Program-made: the position numbers and the translations under genes
In this document: positions 36,467-44,282 of the stretch, piece after piece
How the letters are laid out: every line of letters starts with the position of its first letter
Position numbering within the stretch: the first letter of the stretch is position 1
Notes under the pieces: generated by a model
The model's input: the letters and a program-made list of their open reading frames with translations, nothing else
What the model was told of the DNA's origin: nothing
The model's database searches: none
Assembly: GCA_034667465.1 (NCBI GenBank)
Contig: JAXDJV010000002.1
Span: 1-64,000, forward strand
Direction: 5' to 3'
DNA length: 64,000 nucleotides
Source of the DNA: JAOBAU01 sp034667465
GTDB lineage: Bacteria; Acidobacteriota; Thermoanaerobaculia; Gp7-AA8

Positions 36467-37246
36467 ATGAAGAGCGCAGCAGAAGCGCAACCGCACGAGC
36501 AGGGCTGGGACTTCGAACGGGCAGCGATGCCCTACGTAGACTCGCTCTACAACACGGCCTACCGCATGACGCGGAACTCCGAGGACGCGGAGGATCTCGT
36601 CCAGGAAACGTACCTGAAGGCGTACAAGTACTACGACAAGTTCGAAGAAGGTACGAACTTCAAAGCGTGGCTCTTCAAGATCATGAAGAACACGTTCATC
36701 AACAACTACCGGAAGAAGAAGCTGACTCCGCACAAGATCGACTTCTCGGAGATCGAAGAGTCGTACGAGCGGGTCATCCAGAAGAACGCGCCGGACCTCA
36801 TCAAGGATCCGGAGAGCGAGATCTTCCAGGACATGATGGACGAGGACGTCAAGCGCGCCCTCGACTCGCTGCCGCACGATTACAAGATGGTCGTGCTGCT
36901 CGCGGACATCGAAGGCTTCTCGTACAAAGAGATCGCTGAGATTCTCGACTGCCCCGTCGGCACCGTCATGTCGCGTCTCTATCGCGGCCGGAAGATGCTG
37001 GAGCGGACGCTGCTCGAGTACGCGCGCAAGTACGGATACATCCGCGGCGGCGCCGAGCCGGCCAAGATGCGCTCGCGTAAAGACGAGACGAAGGGCCGCA
37101 AGAAGAAGGAAACGTCGGACGACGAGCCGGAAGTTGCCGAGCCGGAAGAGAACGAAGAAGCGGTGCTCTTCGCCGGCGATCTCGACGAAGAGTTCGAGCT
37201 CGAAGTCGACGAAGAAGAAGAGGAAGAGCAGTTCGAAGTCGAGTAG
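36467..37246 (+). CDS. ECF RNA polymerase sigma factor with acidic C-terminal extension
   Basis: A group 4 sigma factor of 259 residues. Region 2 is near residues 22-90 (NTAYRMTRNSEDAEDLVQET, FKAWLFKIMKNTFINNYR) and region 4 near 120-185 (LDSLPHDYKMVVLLADIEG, YKEIAEILDCPVGTVMSRLYRGR). An unusual tail of about 75 residues is Lys-rich, then almost wholly Asp/Glu (EEEEEEQFEVE). It resembles SigR/SigH-type oxidative-stress factors, which pair with zinc anti-sigma factors, as found here 190 bases downstream. Expressed from the promoter at 36123 by inference. Confidence 0.88.
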   Translation: MKSAAEAQPHEQGWDFERAAMPYVDSLYNTAYRMTRNSEDAEDLVQETYLKAYKYYDKFEEGTNFKAWLFKIMKNTFINNYRKKKLTPHKIDFSEIEESYERVIQKNAPDLIKDPESEIFQDMMDEDVKRALDSLPHDYKMVVLLADIEGFSYKEIAEILDCPVGTVMSRLYRGRKMLERTLLEYARKYGYIRGGAEPAKMRSRKDETKGRKKKETSDDEPEVAEPEENEEAVLFAGDLDEEFELEVDEEEEEEQFEVE

Positions 37247-37271
37247 CACTCACATCAAACAACCCAACTCG

Positions 37272-37308
37272 CGGCCGCGCCGGCAACAACCGGCGCGGCC
37301 GTTTTCTT
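37272..37308 (+). terminator. Strong intrinsic terminator between sigma and anti-sigma genes
   Basis: A perfect 12-bp stem (CGGCCGCGCCGG/CCGGCGCGGCCG) with a CAACAA loop and a T-rich tail, 25 bases after the sigma factor stop. It should end most sigma transcripts before the anti-sigma gene. Confidence 0.92.
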
Positions 37309-37435
37309 TCGGACGAACGTGCGCCGAGGCCTGGCCAACCAACGCAGCCGCCCGTGGCGGCAGGAATTCCGCATAGCGACGTTCCCGTTCCGAATCAGCG
37401 AACAGGATGGCCAATTCAAATGCGGAGATCGCCTG

Positions 37436-37690
37436 ATGCTTTGTAACGATGTGAAGCGCGTCGTTTACTTTTTCCTGGATGGGCAGCTCGGCGAGAAAAA
37501 ACAGCAGGACTTCAAAGGCCACCTCAACCTTTGTCCCGAATGCGAGCAGCGCGCGAACATCGCACGGAAACTCCGCTCCTTCGTCCAGAAGCGCATCGCG
37601 CGCATCGAAGCGCCCGATCACCTCAAAATGCGACTCACTCGATCGATTCGCGCGTTCCGCGCCGAATGGTCGAACGACGCGCTCCGCTGA
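37436..37690 (+). CDS. Zinc-containing anti-sigma factor (RsrA-like)
   Basis: An 84-residue cytosolic anti-sigma factor. The ZAS motif is H-x3-C-x2-C (GHLNLCPEC, His 29, Cys 33, Cys 36), with a further Cys at residue 3, giving the RsrA ligand set. Oxidation of such sites releases the partner sigma factor. The ATG at 37436 is preceded by GGAG; upstream frame extension to 37319 crosses the terminator region and is rejected. Partner by position: the ECF factor at 36467. Confidence 0.8.
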   Translation: MLCNDVKRVVYFFLDGQLGEKKQQDFKGHLNLCPECEQRANIARKLRSFVQKRIARIEAPDHLKMRLTRSIRAFRAEWSNDALR

Positions 37691-37720
37691 TCGCGATCGG
37701 TACGCAGTAGAATCCGCCGC

Positions 37721-38299
37721 GTGACGGACCGCGACAAGCTGATTCTCGTCTCATCAAACCCGAACAAAGCGATCGAAGCCGAGCGCATCCTCGGCATGCC
37801 GCTGCTGCGCGTCTCGATTTCGCTGCCGGAGATTCAGGCTGCCGGCGTCGAAGACATCACCCGCTACAAACTCGAAGTCGCGCGAACGAAAGGCTACGGC
37901 CGCCTTGTCGTCGAAGACGTTTCGCTCGGCTTCGACGAGCTCGGCAATTTCCCGGGACCGTACATCAAGTGGCTGCTCGAAGCGGCTGGCGGTCAGGGAC
38001 TCGGCGCCATCGCCTACGCCCTGCTCAACCGTTCCGCGAAAGCGCAGTGCTGCGTCGCTTACTGGGACGGCCAGGAGCCACACATCTTCATCGGCGAAGT
38101 GACCGGCGACATCATCGTCGAGCCGCGCGGCGAGAAACTTTTCGGATGGGACGCGTGGTTTCAGCCGCACGGAACGAACAAAACCTTCGCCGAGATGACG
38201 GCCGAGGAGAAAGATTCAACGTCTCACCGCGGTCGGGCGTATCTCCAGCTGCGCGAACATCTGAAGCACGAAACCGCCCCCGTGACCGGACGGCGGTGA
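37721..38299 (+). CDS. Non-canonical purine NTP pyrophosphatase (Ham1/ITPase type)
   Basis: A 192-residue house-cleaning enzyme that hydrolyses ITP, dITP or XTP. ILVSSNPNK is the nucleotide-binding SxNxxK block, VVEDVSLGFDEL replaces the TDDSGL block, PGPYIKWLL is the family PGxYxxxF/W block, and SHRGRA matches the SHR motif. Start is GTG. The sequence is nearer to the ITPA/Ham1 eukaryote-like branch than to E. coli RdgB, on the block spellings I can see. It follows the anti-sigma gene by 30 bases. Confidence 0.85.
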   Translation: MTDRDKLILVSSNPNKAIEAERILGMPLLRVSISLPEIQAAGVEDITRYKLEVARTKGYGRLVVEDVSLGFDELGNFPGPYIKWLLEAAGGQGLGAIAYALLNRSAKAQCCVAYWDGQEPHIFIGEVTGDIIVEPRGEKLFGWDAWFQPHGTNKTFAEMTAEEKDSTSHRGRAYLQLREHLKHETAPVTGRR

Positions 38300-38386
38300 G
38301 CACAATCGAGGACACACCGTTTTGTAACGTCGCGGACTCCTCCGCGCAAGTCTCTCTGAATGCTCATAGTTTCCCGCGAGCGCAAC

Positions 38387-38402
38387 TGGCAGCACACTTG
38401 AA
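38387..38402 (+). promoter_or_regulatory. Weak sigma-54-like -24/-12 candidate before the 55-residue ORF
   Basis: TGGCAG, five bases, TTGAA. Same spacing and same -12 deviation as the candidate at 19893. A start near 38414 would leave a 40-base leader. Support is weak. Confidence 0.25.
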
Positions 38403-38453
38403 GTACCAAACCCCGTACGCGGGAATCGCGTATGTAGTCGGAAAGGACACGCT

Positions 38454-38621
38454 ATGTGGGTTTTCGACGGAGAAGAATGGATCGAAGAGGGCAGAAGCGA
38501 AAGCGCTTCGAAGCCTGACGAGAAACGCACCGAGCAGTTCGACATGTTTTATCCCGAGCTGCAGGTCGTCGAGATCGTCCCGGTTCCGCAGACGAACTAC
38601 GTTCCCTTTCCGCTTCCTTAG
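38454..38621 (+). CDS. Small acidic orphan protein with its own terminator
   Basis: A 55-residue open frame starting MWVFDGEEWIEEG and ending with a Pro-rich tail (VPQTNYVPFPLP). No signal peptide or Cys. A GAAAGGAC ribosome site lies eight bases before the ATG, and a perfect intrinsic terminator follows the stop by 22 bases. The tidy transcription unit is the evidence; no family was recognised. Confidence 0.6.
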   Translation: MWVFDGEEWIEEGRSESASKPDEKRTEQFDMFYPELQVVEIVPVPQTNYVPFPLP

Positions 38622-38642
38622 TTCTGATCCCGCCATCAAGCC

Positions 38643-38677
38643 AAACGCCGCGCTCATCGAGCGCGGCGTTTTTGTTT
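38643..38677 (+). terminator. Intrinsic terminator after the 55-residue gene
   Basis: A perfect 10-bp stem (AACGCCGCGC/GCGCGGCGTT), 7-base loop, then TTTTTGTTT. The stop codon of the convergent UPF0158 gene lies inside the loop. Confidence 0.92.
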
Positions 38678-39181
38678 CTGCAGCCACTCATCGATGGCCG
38701 CGCTGGCGCGATCGTTCTTGAAGTTGTACCAGGACTTCTCGAGCGCGCGATCCTGCGACAGCACGCGACGGAATGCTTCCGGCGCATCGACGCGACGCGC
38801 CAGCTCTTCCTGACGATCGCCGGCATCGAGCTGTTCGACGAATGCGCGCCGGTCGGCGTCCTCCGTCGTCGTCGTTCGCGTCGGGACGCGCAGATAGCGA
38901 GGCGCCGCGAGCGCGGCACCGTCGCGCACGTCGACGACTTCTCCGCTCTCGACGTCGAGGTAGTACGCGATCTGTCCCGACTCATCGAGGTACGCACACT
39001 GCAAACCTTCGCGATCGATGGTCGTCGTTGACGCGACCACTGTTTTCGAAACGGTGGCGGGAGCGGGCGTCGCTGCACTCCATCCCGCGTTGCGCGCGAC
39101 GAACTCCTGCTGGCTCTCTTCGCGCCGCCGCTGCCAGCCGCGCCACGCGAGGCGGAGTTTCTGCATGAGTGAGGTTGCCAT
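38654..39181 (-). CDS. UPF0158 family protein
   Basis: A 175-residue protein. The C-terminal part fits UPF0158: YYLDVESGEVVDV, a long helical middle (ADRRAFVEQLD) and the closing FRRVLSQ, WYNFKNDRASAAIDEWL. The function of the family is unknown. The N-terminal 50 residues are basic and then Thr/Ala-rich and are not covered by the family. Ends within the terminator loop of the opposite-strand gene. Confidence 0.7.
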   Translation of the reverse strand: MATSLMQKLRLAWRGWQRRREESQQEFVARNAGWSAATPAPATVSKTVVASTTTIDREGLQCAYLDESGQIAYYLDVESGEVVDVRDGAALAAPRYLRVPTRTTTTEDADRRAFVEQLDAGDRQEELARRVDAPEAFRRVLSQDRALEKSWYNFKNDRASAAIDEWLQKQKRRAR

Positions 39182-39191
39182 GAAGAGTCAC

Positions 39192-39309
39192 TTTATCCTG
39201 AGCGCAGCGAAGGATCTCCGGTGGCGCAGCGACACGCATGCCACGGGCGCTGCACCTTGCACGCTCTCGTATCCCGGACCGCAGATGCTTCGCTTCGCTC
39301 AGCATAAAC
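39192..39309. repeat. Imperfect REP-like palindrome
   Basis: TTTATCCTGAGCGCAGCGAA on the left and TTCGCTTCGCTCAGCATAAA on the right, around 60 bases of loop. Same family as 5136 and 58304. It occupies most of the gap between the UPF0158 gene and murQ. Confidence 0.75.
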
Positions 39310-39337
39310 TTCAGCAAGTTCCTGTATCGTTCCCTCG

Positions 39338-40210
39338 ATGAGCCAGGATCGGCTCGATGCGAGCCTCGACATCGATCGCCAGTCGTCGCTCGGAATCGTT
39401 CGCATCATTCAGGAGCAGGACGCGCTCGTCGCGGCCGCGGTCGCCGCTGAAGCGGAACGGATCGCGCGCGCCATCGACGAGATCGCCGGACGTCTCGAGC
39501 ATGGCGGACGTCTCTTCTACGCCGGCGCCGGCACGAGCGGGCGCATCGCGATGCTCGACGCGTCCGAGCTCCCGCCAACCTACGGCATCGATCCGTCGCT
39601 CGTCCGCGTACTGATGGCCGGCGGCGAGCGCGCGTATTTCGCCGCCGCGGAAGGCGCTGAGGATGATGAAGATGCCGCGATCGAGATCGTCAATCGCGAA
39701 GTGAAACCGGAAGACGCGGTCGTCGGCATCGCGGCGTCGGGCACGACGCCATACACGGTCGCGGCCGTTCGTCGCGCGAACATGCTCGGCGCACTCACGG
39801 TCGGCATCACGTCGGTCATCGGCTCGCCACTCGCGCGCGAAGTCGACATCGCCATCGTCACGCCGACCGGCCCCGAAGTCGTCATGGGCTCATCGCGAAT
39901 GAAGAGCGGCACCGCGCAAAAGATGGTGCTCAACACGCTTTCGACCGGCGTCATGATCCGCCTCGGCCACTGCTACTCGAACCTGATGATCGACATGCCG
40001 GCGACGAACGAAAAGTTGCGCAGCCGCGCGGTGCGGATGGTCGAGCTGGCGGCGAACGTCACGCGTCCGATGGCCGTGCAGGCCATTCGCGAAGCGGACG
40101 GCAACGTGAAGATCGCCACGGTCATCGCAAAGAAAAAGCTCACCGCCGACGCCGCGCGCGAACTGCTCGACGCGCATGGCGGCAACCTGCGCGAGGTCCT
40201 CGAAAGTTGA
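39338..40210 (+). CDS. murQ: N-acetylmuramic acid 6-phosphate etherase
   Basis: Cleaves the lactyl ether of MurNAc-6-P to give GlcNAc-6-P and lactate during peptidoglycan recycling; 290 residues. SIS-domain features: FYAGAGTSGRIAMLDASELPPT holds the phosphate loop and catalytic Glu (ASELPPT), and MGSSRMKSGTAQKM the second phosphate site. The C-terminal helical part has the family VTRPMAVQ and TADAARELLDAHGG. First gene of a recycling operon with anmK, nagA and nagB. Confidence 0.95.
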   Translation: MSQDRLDASLDIDRQSSLGIVRIIQEQDALVAAAVAAEAERIARAIDEIAGRLEHGGRLFYAGAGTSGRIAMLDASELPPTYGIDPSLVRVLMAGGERAYFAAAEGAEDDEDAAIEIVNREVKPEDAVVGIAASGTTPYTVAAVRRANMLGALTVGITSVIGSPLAREVDIAIVTPTGPEVVMGSSRMKSGTAQKMVLNTLSTGVMIRLGHCYSNLMIDMPATNEKLRSRAVRMVELAANVTRPMAVQAIREADGNVKIATVIAKKKLTADAARELLDAHGGNLREVLES

Positions 40211-40239
40211 GCCGCATCGGCCGGCTGCTGCACATTGCG

Positions 40240-41421
40240 GTGAAAGAATCGCGGCTCGTCGTCGGCCTGATGTCGGGCACTTCCGTCGACGGCATCGACG
40301 CCGCGCTCGTCGAGATCACCGGCCACGGCGCGACCGCGCGCGTGAAACTGCTGGCGTTCGACAGCTATCCGTTTCCGCCCGCGCTGCGCGCGAAAGTGTT
40401 TCGTCTTTTCAATCCGAAAGAAGCGCGCATCGATGCGATCTGCCAGCTCGATTTCCTGCTCGGCGAGCTGTTCGCGGCCGCCGTCGATCGACTGCTGCTC
40501 GACCACGGACGCAAACGGGAAGACGTCGACATCGTGGCGACGACGGGACAAACCGTCTGGCACGATCCGGAGCCGGTCGTCGAAACGAGCGACATCCCGT
40601 GGCTCGATCATCCGCTCGTGACGCGCTCGACGTTCGCGATCGGCCAGAGCGCCGTCATCGCGGAGCGCACCGGCATCACGACCGTCGGCGATCTTCGCGT
40701 GCGCGACGTCGCCGCGGGCGGTCAGGGCGCGCCGCTCATCGCATACGCCGACTGGGTTCTGCTGCGCGACGAGAAGCTCGGCCGCTGCATTCAGAACATC
40801 GGCGGCATCGGCAACGTCACGTATTTGCCGCCGGCCGCGACGCCGGACGACGTCATCGCGTTCGACACAGGACCGGGAAACATGGTCATCGACGCGCTCG
40901 CCGAAGTTGCGACCGGCGGCGCGCTGAAGTTCGATCAGGAAGGAGCGCTCGGCGCGCGCGGCAACATCGTGCCGTCGCTGCTCGATGCGTGGCTCGACGA
41001 CGTTTACTTCACGAAGGCGCCGCCGAAAACGACGGGGCGCGAGCATTTCGGCGTGCAATTTGCCCGGCGAATCATGACCGAGGCTCAGGGCGTGAAGATC
41101 GAAGACCTCATTGCGACTGCGACGGCGCTGACGGCGGAGAGCATTGCCCGCGCGTATCGCGATTTCATTTTTCCGCGCGGCGCGGTCGATGAAGTGGTGG
41201 TCGGCGGCGGCGGCTCGCAAAATCCGACGCTGATGAAAATGCTGCGCGAGCGCCTGCCGAATGCGCGTCTGATCTCGCACGAAGACCTCGGCATCGACAG
41301 CAACGCCAAGGAAGCGATCGCACTCGCCGTGATCGGCAACGATGCGGTGGCCGGCATGAACACGAACATCACCGGCGCGACCGGCGGCCGTCCGACGGTG
41401 CTTGGGAAAATCAGCCTGTGA
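40240..41421 (+). CDS. anmK: Anhydro-N-acetylmuramic acid kinase
   Basis: Phosphorylates and hydrolyses 1,6-anhydroMurNAc to MurNAc-6-P, the murQ substrate. About 393 residues from the GTG at 40240, which places VVGLMSGTSVDGID at the usual N-terminal distance; a TTG at 40207 that overlaps the murQ stop by 4 bases is the alternative and would add 11 residues. ATP-site blocks: QNIGGIGNVT, FDTGPGNMVID and VVGGGGSQNPTLM. The stop overlaps the nagA GTG (GTGA). Confidence 0.93.
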   Translation: MKESRLVVGLMSGTSVDGIDAALVEITGHGATARVKLLAFDSYPFPPALRAKVFRLFNPKEARIDAICQLDFLLGELFAAAVDRLLLDHGRKREDVDIVATTGQTVWHDPEPVVETSDIPWLDHPLVTRSTFAIGQSAVIAERTGITTVGDLRVRDVAAGGQGAPLIAYADWVLLRDEKLGRCIQNIGGIGNVTYLPPAATPDDVIAFDTGPGNMVIDALAEVATGGALKFDQEGALGARGNIVPSLLDAWLDDVYFTKAPPKTTGREHFGVQFARRIMTEAQGVKIEDLIATATALTAESIARAYRDFIFPRGAVDEVVVGGGGSQNPTLMKMLRERLPNARLISHEDLGIDSNAKEAIALAVIGNDAVAGMNTNITGATGGRPTVLGKISL

Positions 41422-42554
41422 CGACCCAACTCTGGGGACGCGTTTTCGTCGATGGCGCGGTGCGCGAATCGATGCTCGTCACGATCGCCGGCGAAGAGAT
41501 CGTCGACGTCGCGCACGAAGCGCATCCGCCCGTCGGCGCGTTCGTCGTGCACGGCGTGCTCGCGCCGGGATTCATCGACGTTCACGTGCACGGAGGCGAC
41601 GGCGCCGACTTCATGGACGGCACCGACGAAGCGGCCGCGCGCGTCGCCGCATTTCACGCGACGCAGGGAACGACTGCGCTCGCCGCGACGACGCTTTCAG
41701 GCTCGCGCGAAGATCTGCAGCGCGCGGTGACGTCGATTGCGCGCGTGTCGCGCGAACGACTGCGCGGCGCCGAGATTTGCGGATTGCATCTCGAAGGTCC
41801 GTACATCAATCGCGACCGCGCCGGCGCACAGGATCCCGCTTCGATTCGCCCCGCGAACATTGATGAAGTGACGATGCTGCACGCACTCGCGCCGCATCTC
41901 CGCTGGATCGTGACGATCGCGCCGGAAGTCGAAGGAGCGCGCGCGCTGATCGAACATTTTCGCGACCGCATCCTCTTCTCGATCGGCCACACATCCGCCG
42001 ATTTCGGCGACGCGGTCGCGGCGCTCTCCTGGGGAGCGGCGCATTTCACGCATCTCTTCAACGCCATGACCGGAATGCATCACCGCGAGCCGGGCGCGGT
42101 CGGCGCCGCGCTCGAATCGACAGACGCGACCGCGGAACTGATCGCCGACGGAATCCACGTCCATCCCGCGGTGCTCCGCATCGCCACCGCGGCGATGCCC
42201 GATCGAATCGCGCTCGTCACCGACGCCGTTCGCGCGTGCGGCATGCCCGACGGCACGTACAAACTGTACGAGCACGAGTTCACGGTCGCGGACGGCGCCG
42301 CGCGTCTGGCCAGCGGCACGCTCGCCGGCAGCGTGCTGACGATGATTCGCGCCGTGCAGAACATGGTCGAGCTGGCCGGCTTGCCGATCGAAGTCGTCCT
42401 CCCCCTCGCAACGCAAATCCCCGCGCGGATCCTCGGCGTCGCCGATCGCAAAGGAAAAATCGAGCGCGGCTACGACGCCGATCTCGTCGTGCTCTCGGAG
42501 AAATTCGCGATCGAGCGAGTGCTCGTGCGCGGCGAGGACGTGCCGCTGCCATGA
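41418..42554 (+). CDS. nagA: N-acetylglucosamine-6-phosphate deacetylase
   Basis: Converts GlcNAc-6-P to GlcN-6-P and acetate; 378 residues. Amidohydrolase-fold landmarks: DVHVHGGDG, GLHLEGPYIN with the metal Glu, IGHTSADF, THLFNAM and the catalytic Asp in LVTDAVRACG. Starts with GTG overlapping anmK by 4 bases; its stop overlaps the nagB ATG in the same way. Confidence 0.95.
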   Translation: MTTQLWGRVFVDGAVRESMLVTIAGEEIVDVAHEAHPPVGAFVVHGVLAPGFIDVHVHGGDGADFMDGTDEAAARVAAFHATQGTTALAATTLSGSREDLQRAVTSIARVSRERLRGAEICGLHLEGPYINRDRAGAQDPASIRPANIDEVTMLHALAPHLRWIVTIAPEVEGARALIEHFRDRILFSIGHTSADFGDAVAALSWGAAHFTHLFNAMTGMHHREPGAVGAALESTDATAELIADGIHVHPAVLRIATAAMPDRIALVTDAVRACGMPDGTYKLYEHEFTVADGAARLASGTLAGSVLTMIRAVQNMVELAGLPIEVVLPLATQIPARILGVADRKGKIERGYDADLVVLSEKFAIERVLVRGEDVPLP

Positions 42555-43258
42555 AGTGGGAGACGCTTCCCGATTACGACGCGCTCTCCGAACGCGCGGC
42601 GCGAATTCTCCTCGGCACGATTCGCGAGAATCCCCGCGCGGTGCTGGGATTGCCGACCGGCCGAACGCCGATCGGTATGTATCAGCGCGTCGTGCACGAG
42701 TGCGGCCGCGAGTACCACTGCTTCCGCGACGTCTCGACGTTCAACCTCGATGAATACGCCGGCATCGAGCGCACGCATCCCGCCAGCTACTTCACCTTCA
42801 TGCAGCAGAACCTCTTTCAACACGTCGACATCGATCCGGCAAACGCGCATATACCGGATGGAATGGCCGCCGATCTCAACGCCGAATGCGCGCGATACGA
42901 CCGCGAGATCGCCGGCGCCGGTGGACTCGAACTGACGTTCCTCGGTCTCGGCTCCAACGGACACATCGCCTTCAACGAACCGGGAACGCCGTTCACCGCG
43001 CGAACGCGCGTCGTCACACTGACGCAATCGACGCGCGACGCGAACGCATCGTTCTTCCCGAATGGTGTCGTCCCGTCGCACGCCATCACGATGGGGATCG
43101 CCACGATCCTCGAATCGAAACGGATCGTGCTGCTGGCGAGCGGCGCGAACAAAGCCGCGGCCATCGCGCGATTGCGCGGAGGCGAAGTGAGCGAATCGTT
43201 TCCGGCCAGTGCGTTGCATGAGCACGGCAATGTAACGGTGCTGTCATCCCGAGCGTAG
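42551..43258 (+). CDS. nagB: Glucosamine-6-phosphate deaminase
   Basis: Deaminates GlcN-6-P to fructose-6-P and ammonia, linking wall recycling to glycolysis. 235 residues: LGLPTGRTPIGMY phosphate loop, FNLDEYAGI with the catalytic Asp, LGLGSNGHIAFNEP, and ALHEHGNVTV at the end. It is shorter than E. coli NagB by about 30 residues, and the last four residues (SSRA) and the TAG stop are encoded by a palindromic repeat beginning at 43243. The lost tail in E. coli carries allosteric contacts, so regulation may differ. Confidence 0.93.
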   Translation: MKWETLPDYDALSERAARILLGTIRENPRAVLGLPTGRTPIGMYQRVVHECGREYHCFRDVSTFNLDEYAGIERTHPASYFTFMQQNLFQHVDIDPANAHIPDGMAADLNAECARYDREIAGAGGLELTFLGLGSNGHIAFNEPGTPFTARTRVVTLTQSTRDANASFFPNGVVPSHAITMGIATILESKRIVLLASGANKAAAIARLRGGEVSESFPASALHEHGNVTVLSSRA

Positions 43259-43339
43259 CGAGGGATCCGGGCGGGTGGGGCGCGACGGCAGGAGTTGCGC
43301 ACCCCGCCCGCCCGGATCCCTCGCTACGCTCGGGATGAC
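43243..43339. repeat. REP-like palindrome (GTCATCCCGAGC family)
   Basis: A 97-base palindrome starting GTCATCCCGAGCGTAGCGAG and ending with its complement, with a CG-rich middle. It supplies the nagB terminus. Complete relatives are at 50281 and 58304; a fragment is at 33. Confidence 0.92.
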
Positions 43340-43376
43340 GAGCAGGCACAAATTCCGCTCTCCCGCCGAGCACGGC

Positions 43377-44282
43377 ATGAAACGCAAGCTGGAAATAGTC
43401 TTCGGGATCCTTTCGATCTTTCTTCTCTTCTTTCTCTATCGCTTCTTCACCGTCTACACGGTGCGGTCGGGCGAATGCAAACCGAAACCGGTCGATCCCG
43501 AACTTCGTCTGCTCACGCGCGACGAGCGCGGAGTCGTCGTCAGCTACCCGGAACGGATCGGCTTTCCGGCGCAAACGAAGCCGCTCGTCGTCCTGACGTA
43601 CAACATCGCAGGCCACGATGAGCTCTTCAGCAGCAAACACATCGCCGGGATCGCGGACGTCATCAACGCGGTGAAGCCCGACATCGTCGGCCTGCAGGAA
43701 GTGCATCGCAACACCTGGCAGTCGCGCTTTCACGATCAGCTCGCCGAGCTCGAGCAACGCACCGGCATGCACGGCTTTTTCGGAAAGAGCTACGTTCAGG
43801 GGAAAGGCCAGTTCGGCAACGCGCTGCTGACGCGCGGCGAAATCGTCAGCGCCGACGTGCATGAGCTGCCGAGCGTCGGCGAGCCGCGCACGGCGATCGA
43901 AGCGGTCGTCAAAATCGACGGCGCAACGCTCAACGTCTACGTCGCGCACCTCACGACCTGGGGACAACTGAATCGTTCCAATCGGCGCGAGCAGTTGAAA
44001 TGTCTCGCGCGTCACGTGCGGACGAGTCGCTATCCGTACCTGCTGCTCGGCGATTTCAACGCGGGACCGGCGACGCCTGAAATGCAGGAGTTCCGAAAAG
44101 AAAACGCAGCGCAGATTTGCGGCGAGGCGCTGCCGAACACCAACCCGATGATGCGCGAGCGGATCGACTACATCTGGGCCGACTACGGCTGGCGCGTCGG
44201 CGACGTGCGTGTCGTCGAACAGGGTCCATCCGACCACTGGCCGATCGTCGCATCACTGGCGTGGTCACGAGGAAATCAATGA
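43377..44282 (+). CDS. Membrane-anchored endonuclease/exonuclease/phosphatase-family protein
   Basis: A 301-residue protein: one N-terminal membrane helix (KLEIVFGILSIFLLFFLYRFF) and a DNase I-like fold with LTYNIAGHDELF, GLQEVH (catalytic Glu), LLGDFNAGP and SDHWPI. Substrates in this superfamily include nucleic acids, inositol phosphates and sphingolipids. Coupling to a cardiolipin synthase-like gene by an ATGA overlap points toward membrane lipids. The start at 43377 is chosen because the upstream frame is translated repeat. Confidence 0.85.
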   Translation: MKRKLEIVFGILSIFLLFFLYRFFTVYTVRSGECKPKPVDPELRLLTRDERGVVVSYPERIGFPAQTKPLVVLTYNIAGHDELFSSKHIAGIADVINAVKPDIVGLQEVHRNTWQSRFHDQLAELEQRTGMHGFFGKSYVQGKGQFGNALLTRGEIVSADVHELPSVGEPRTAIEAVVKIDGATLNVYVAHLTTWGQLNRSNRREQLKCLARHVRTSRYPYLLLGDFNAGPATPEMQEFRKENAAQICGEALPNTNPMMRERIDYIWADYGWRVGDVRVVEQGPSDHWPIVASLAWSRGNQ

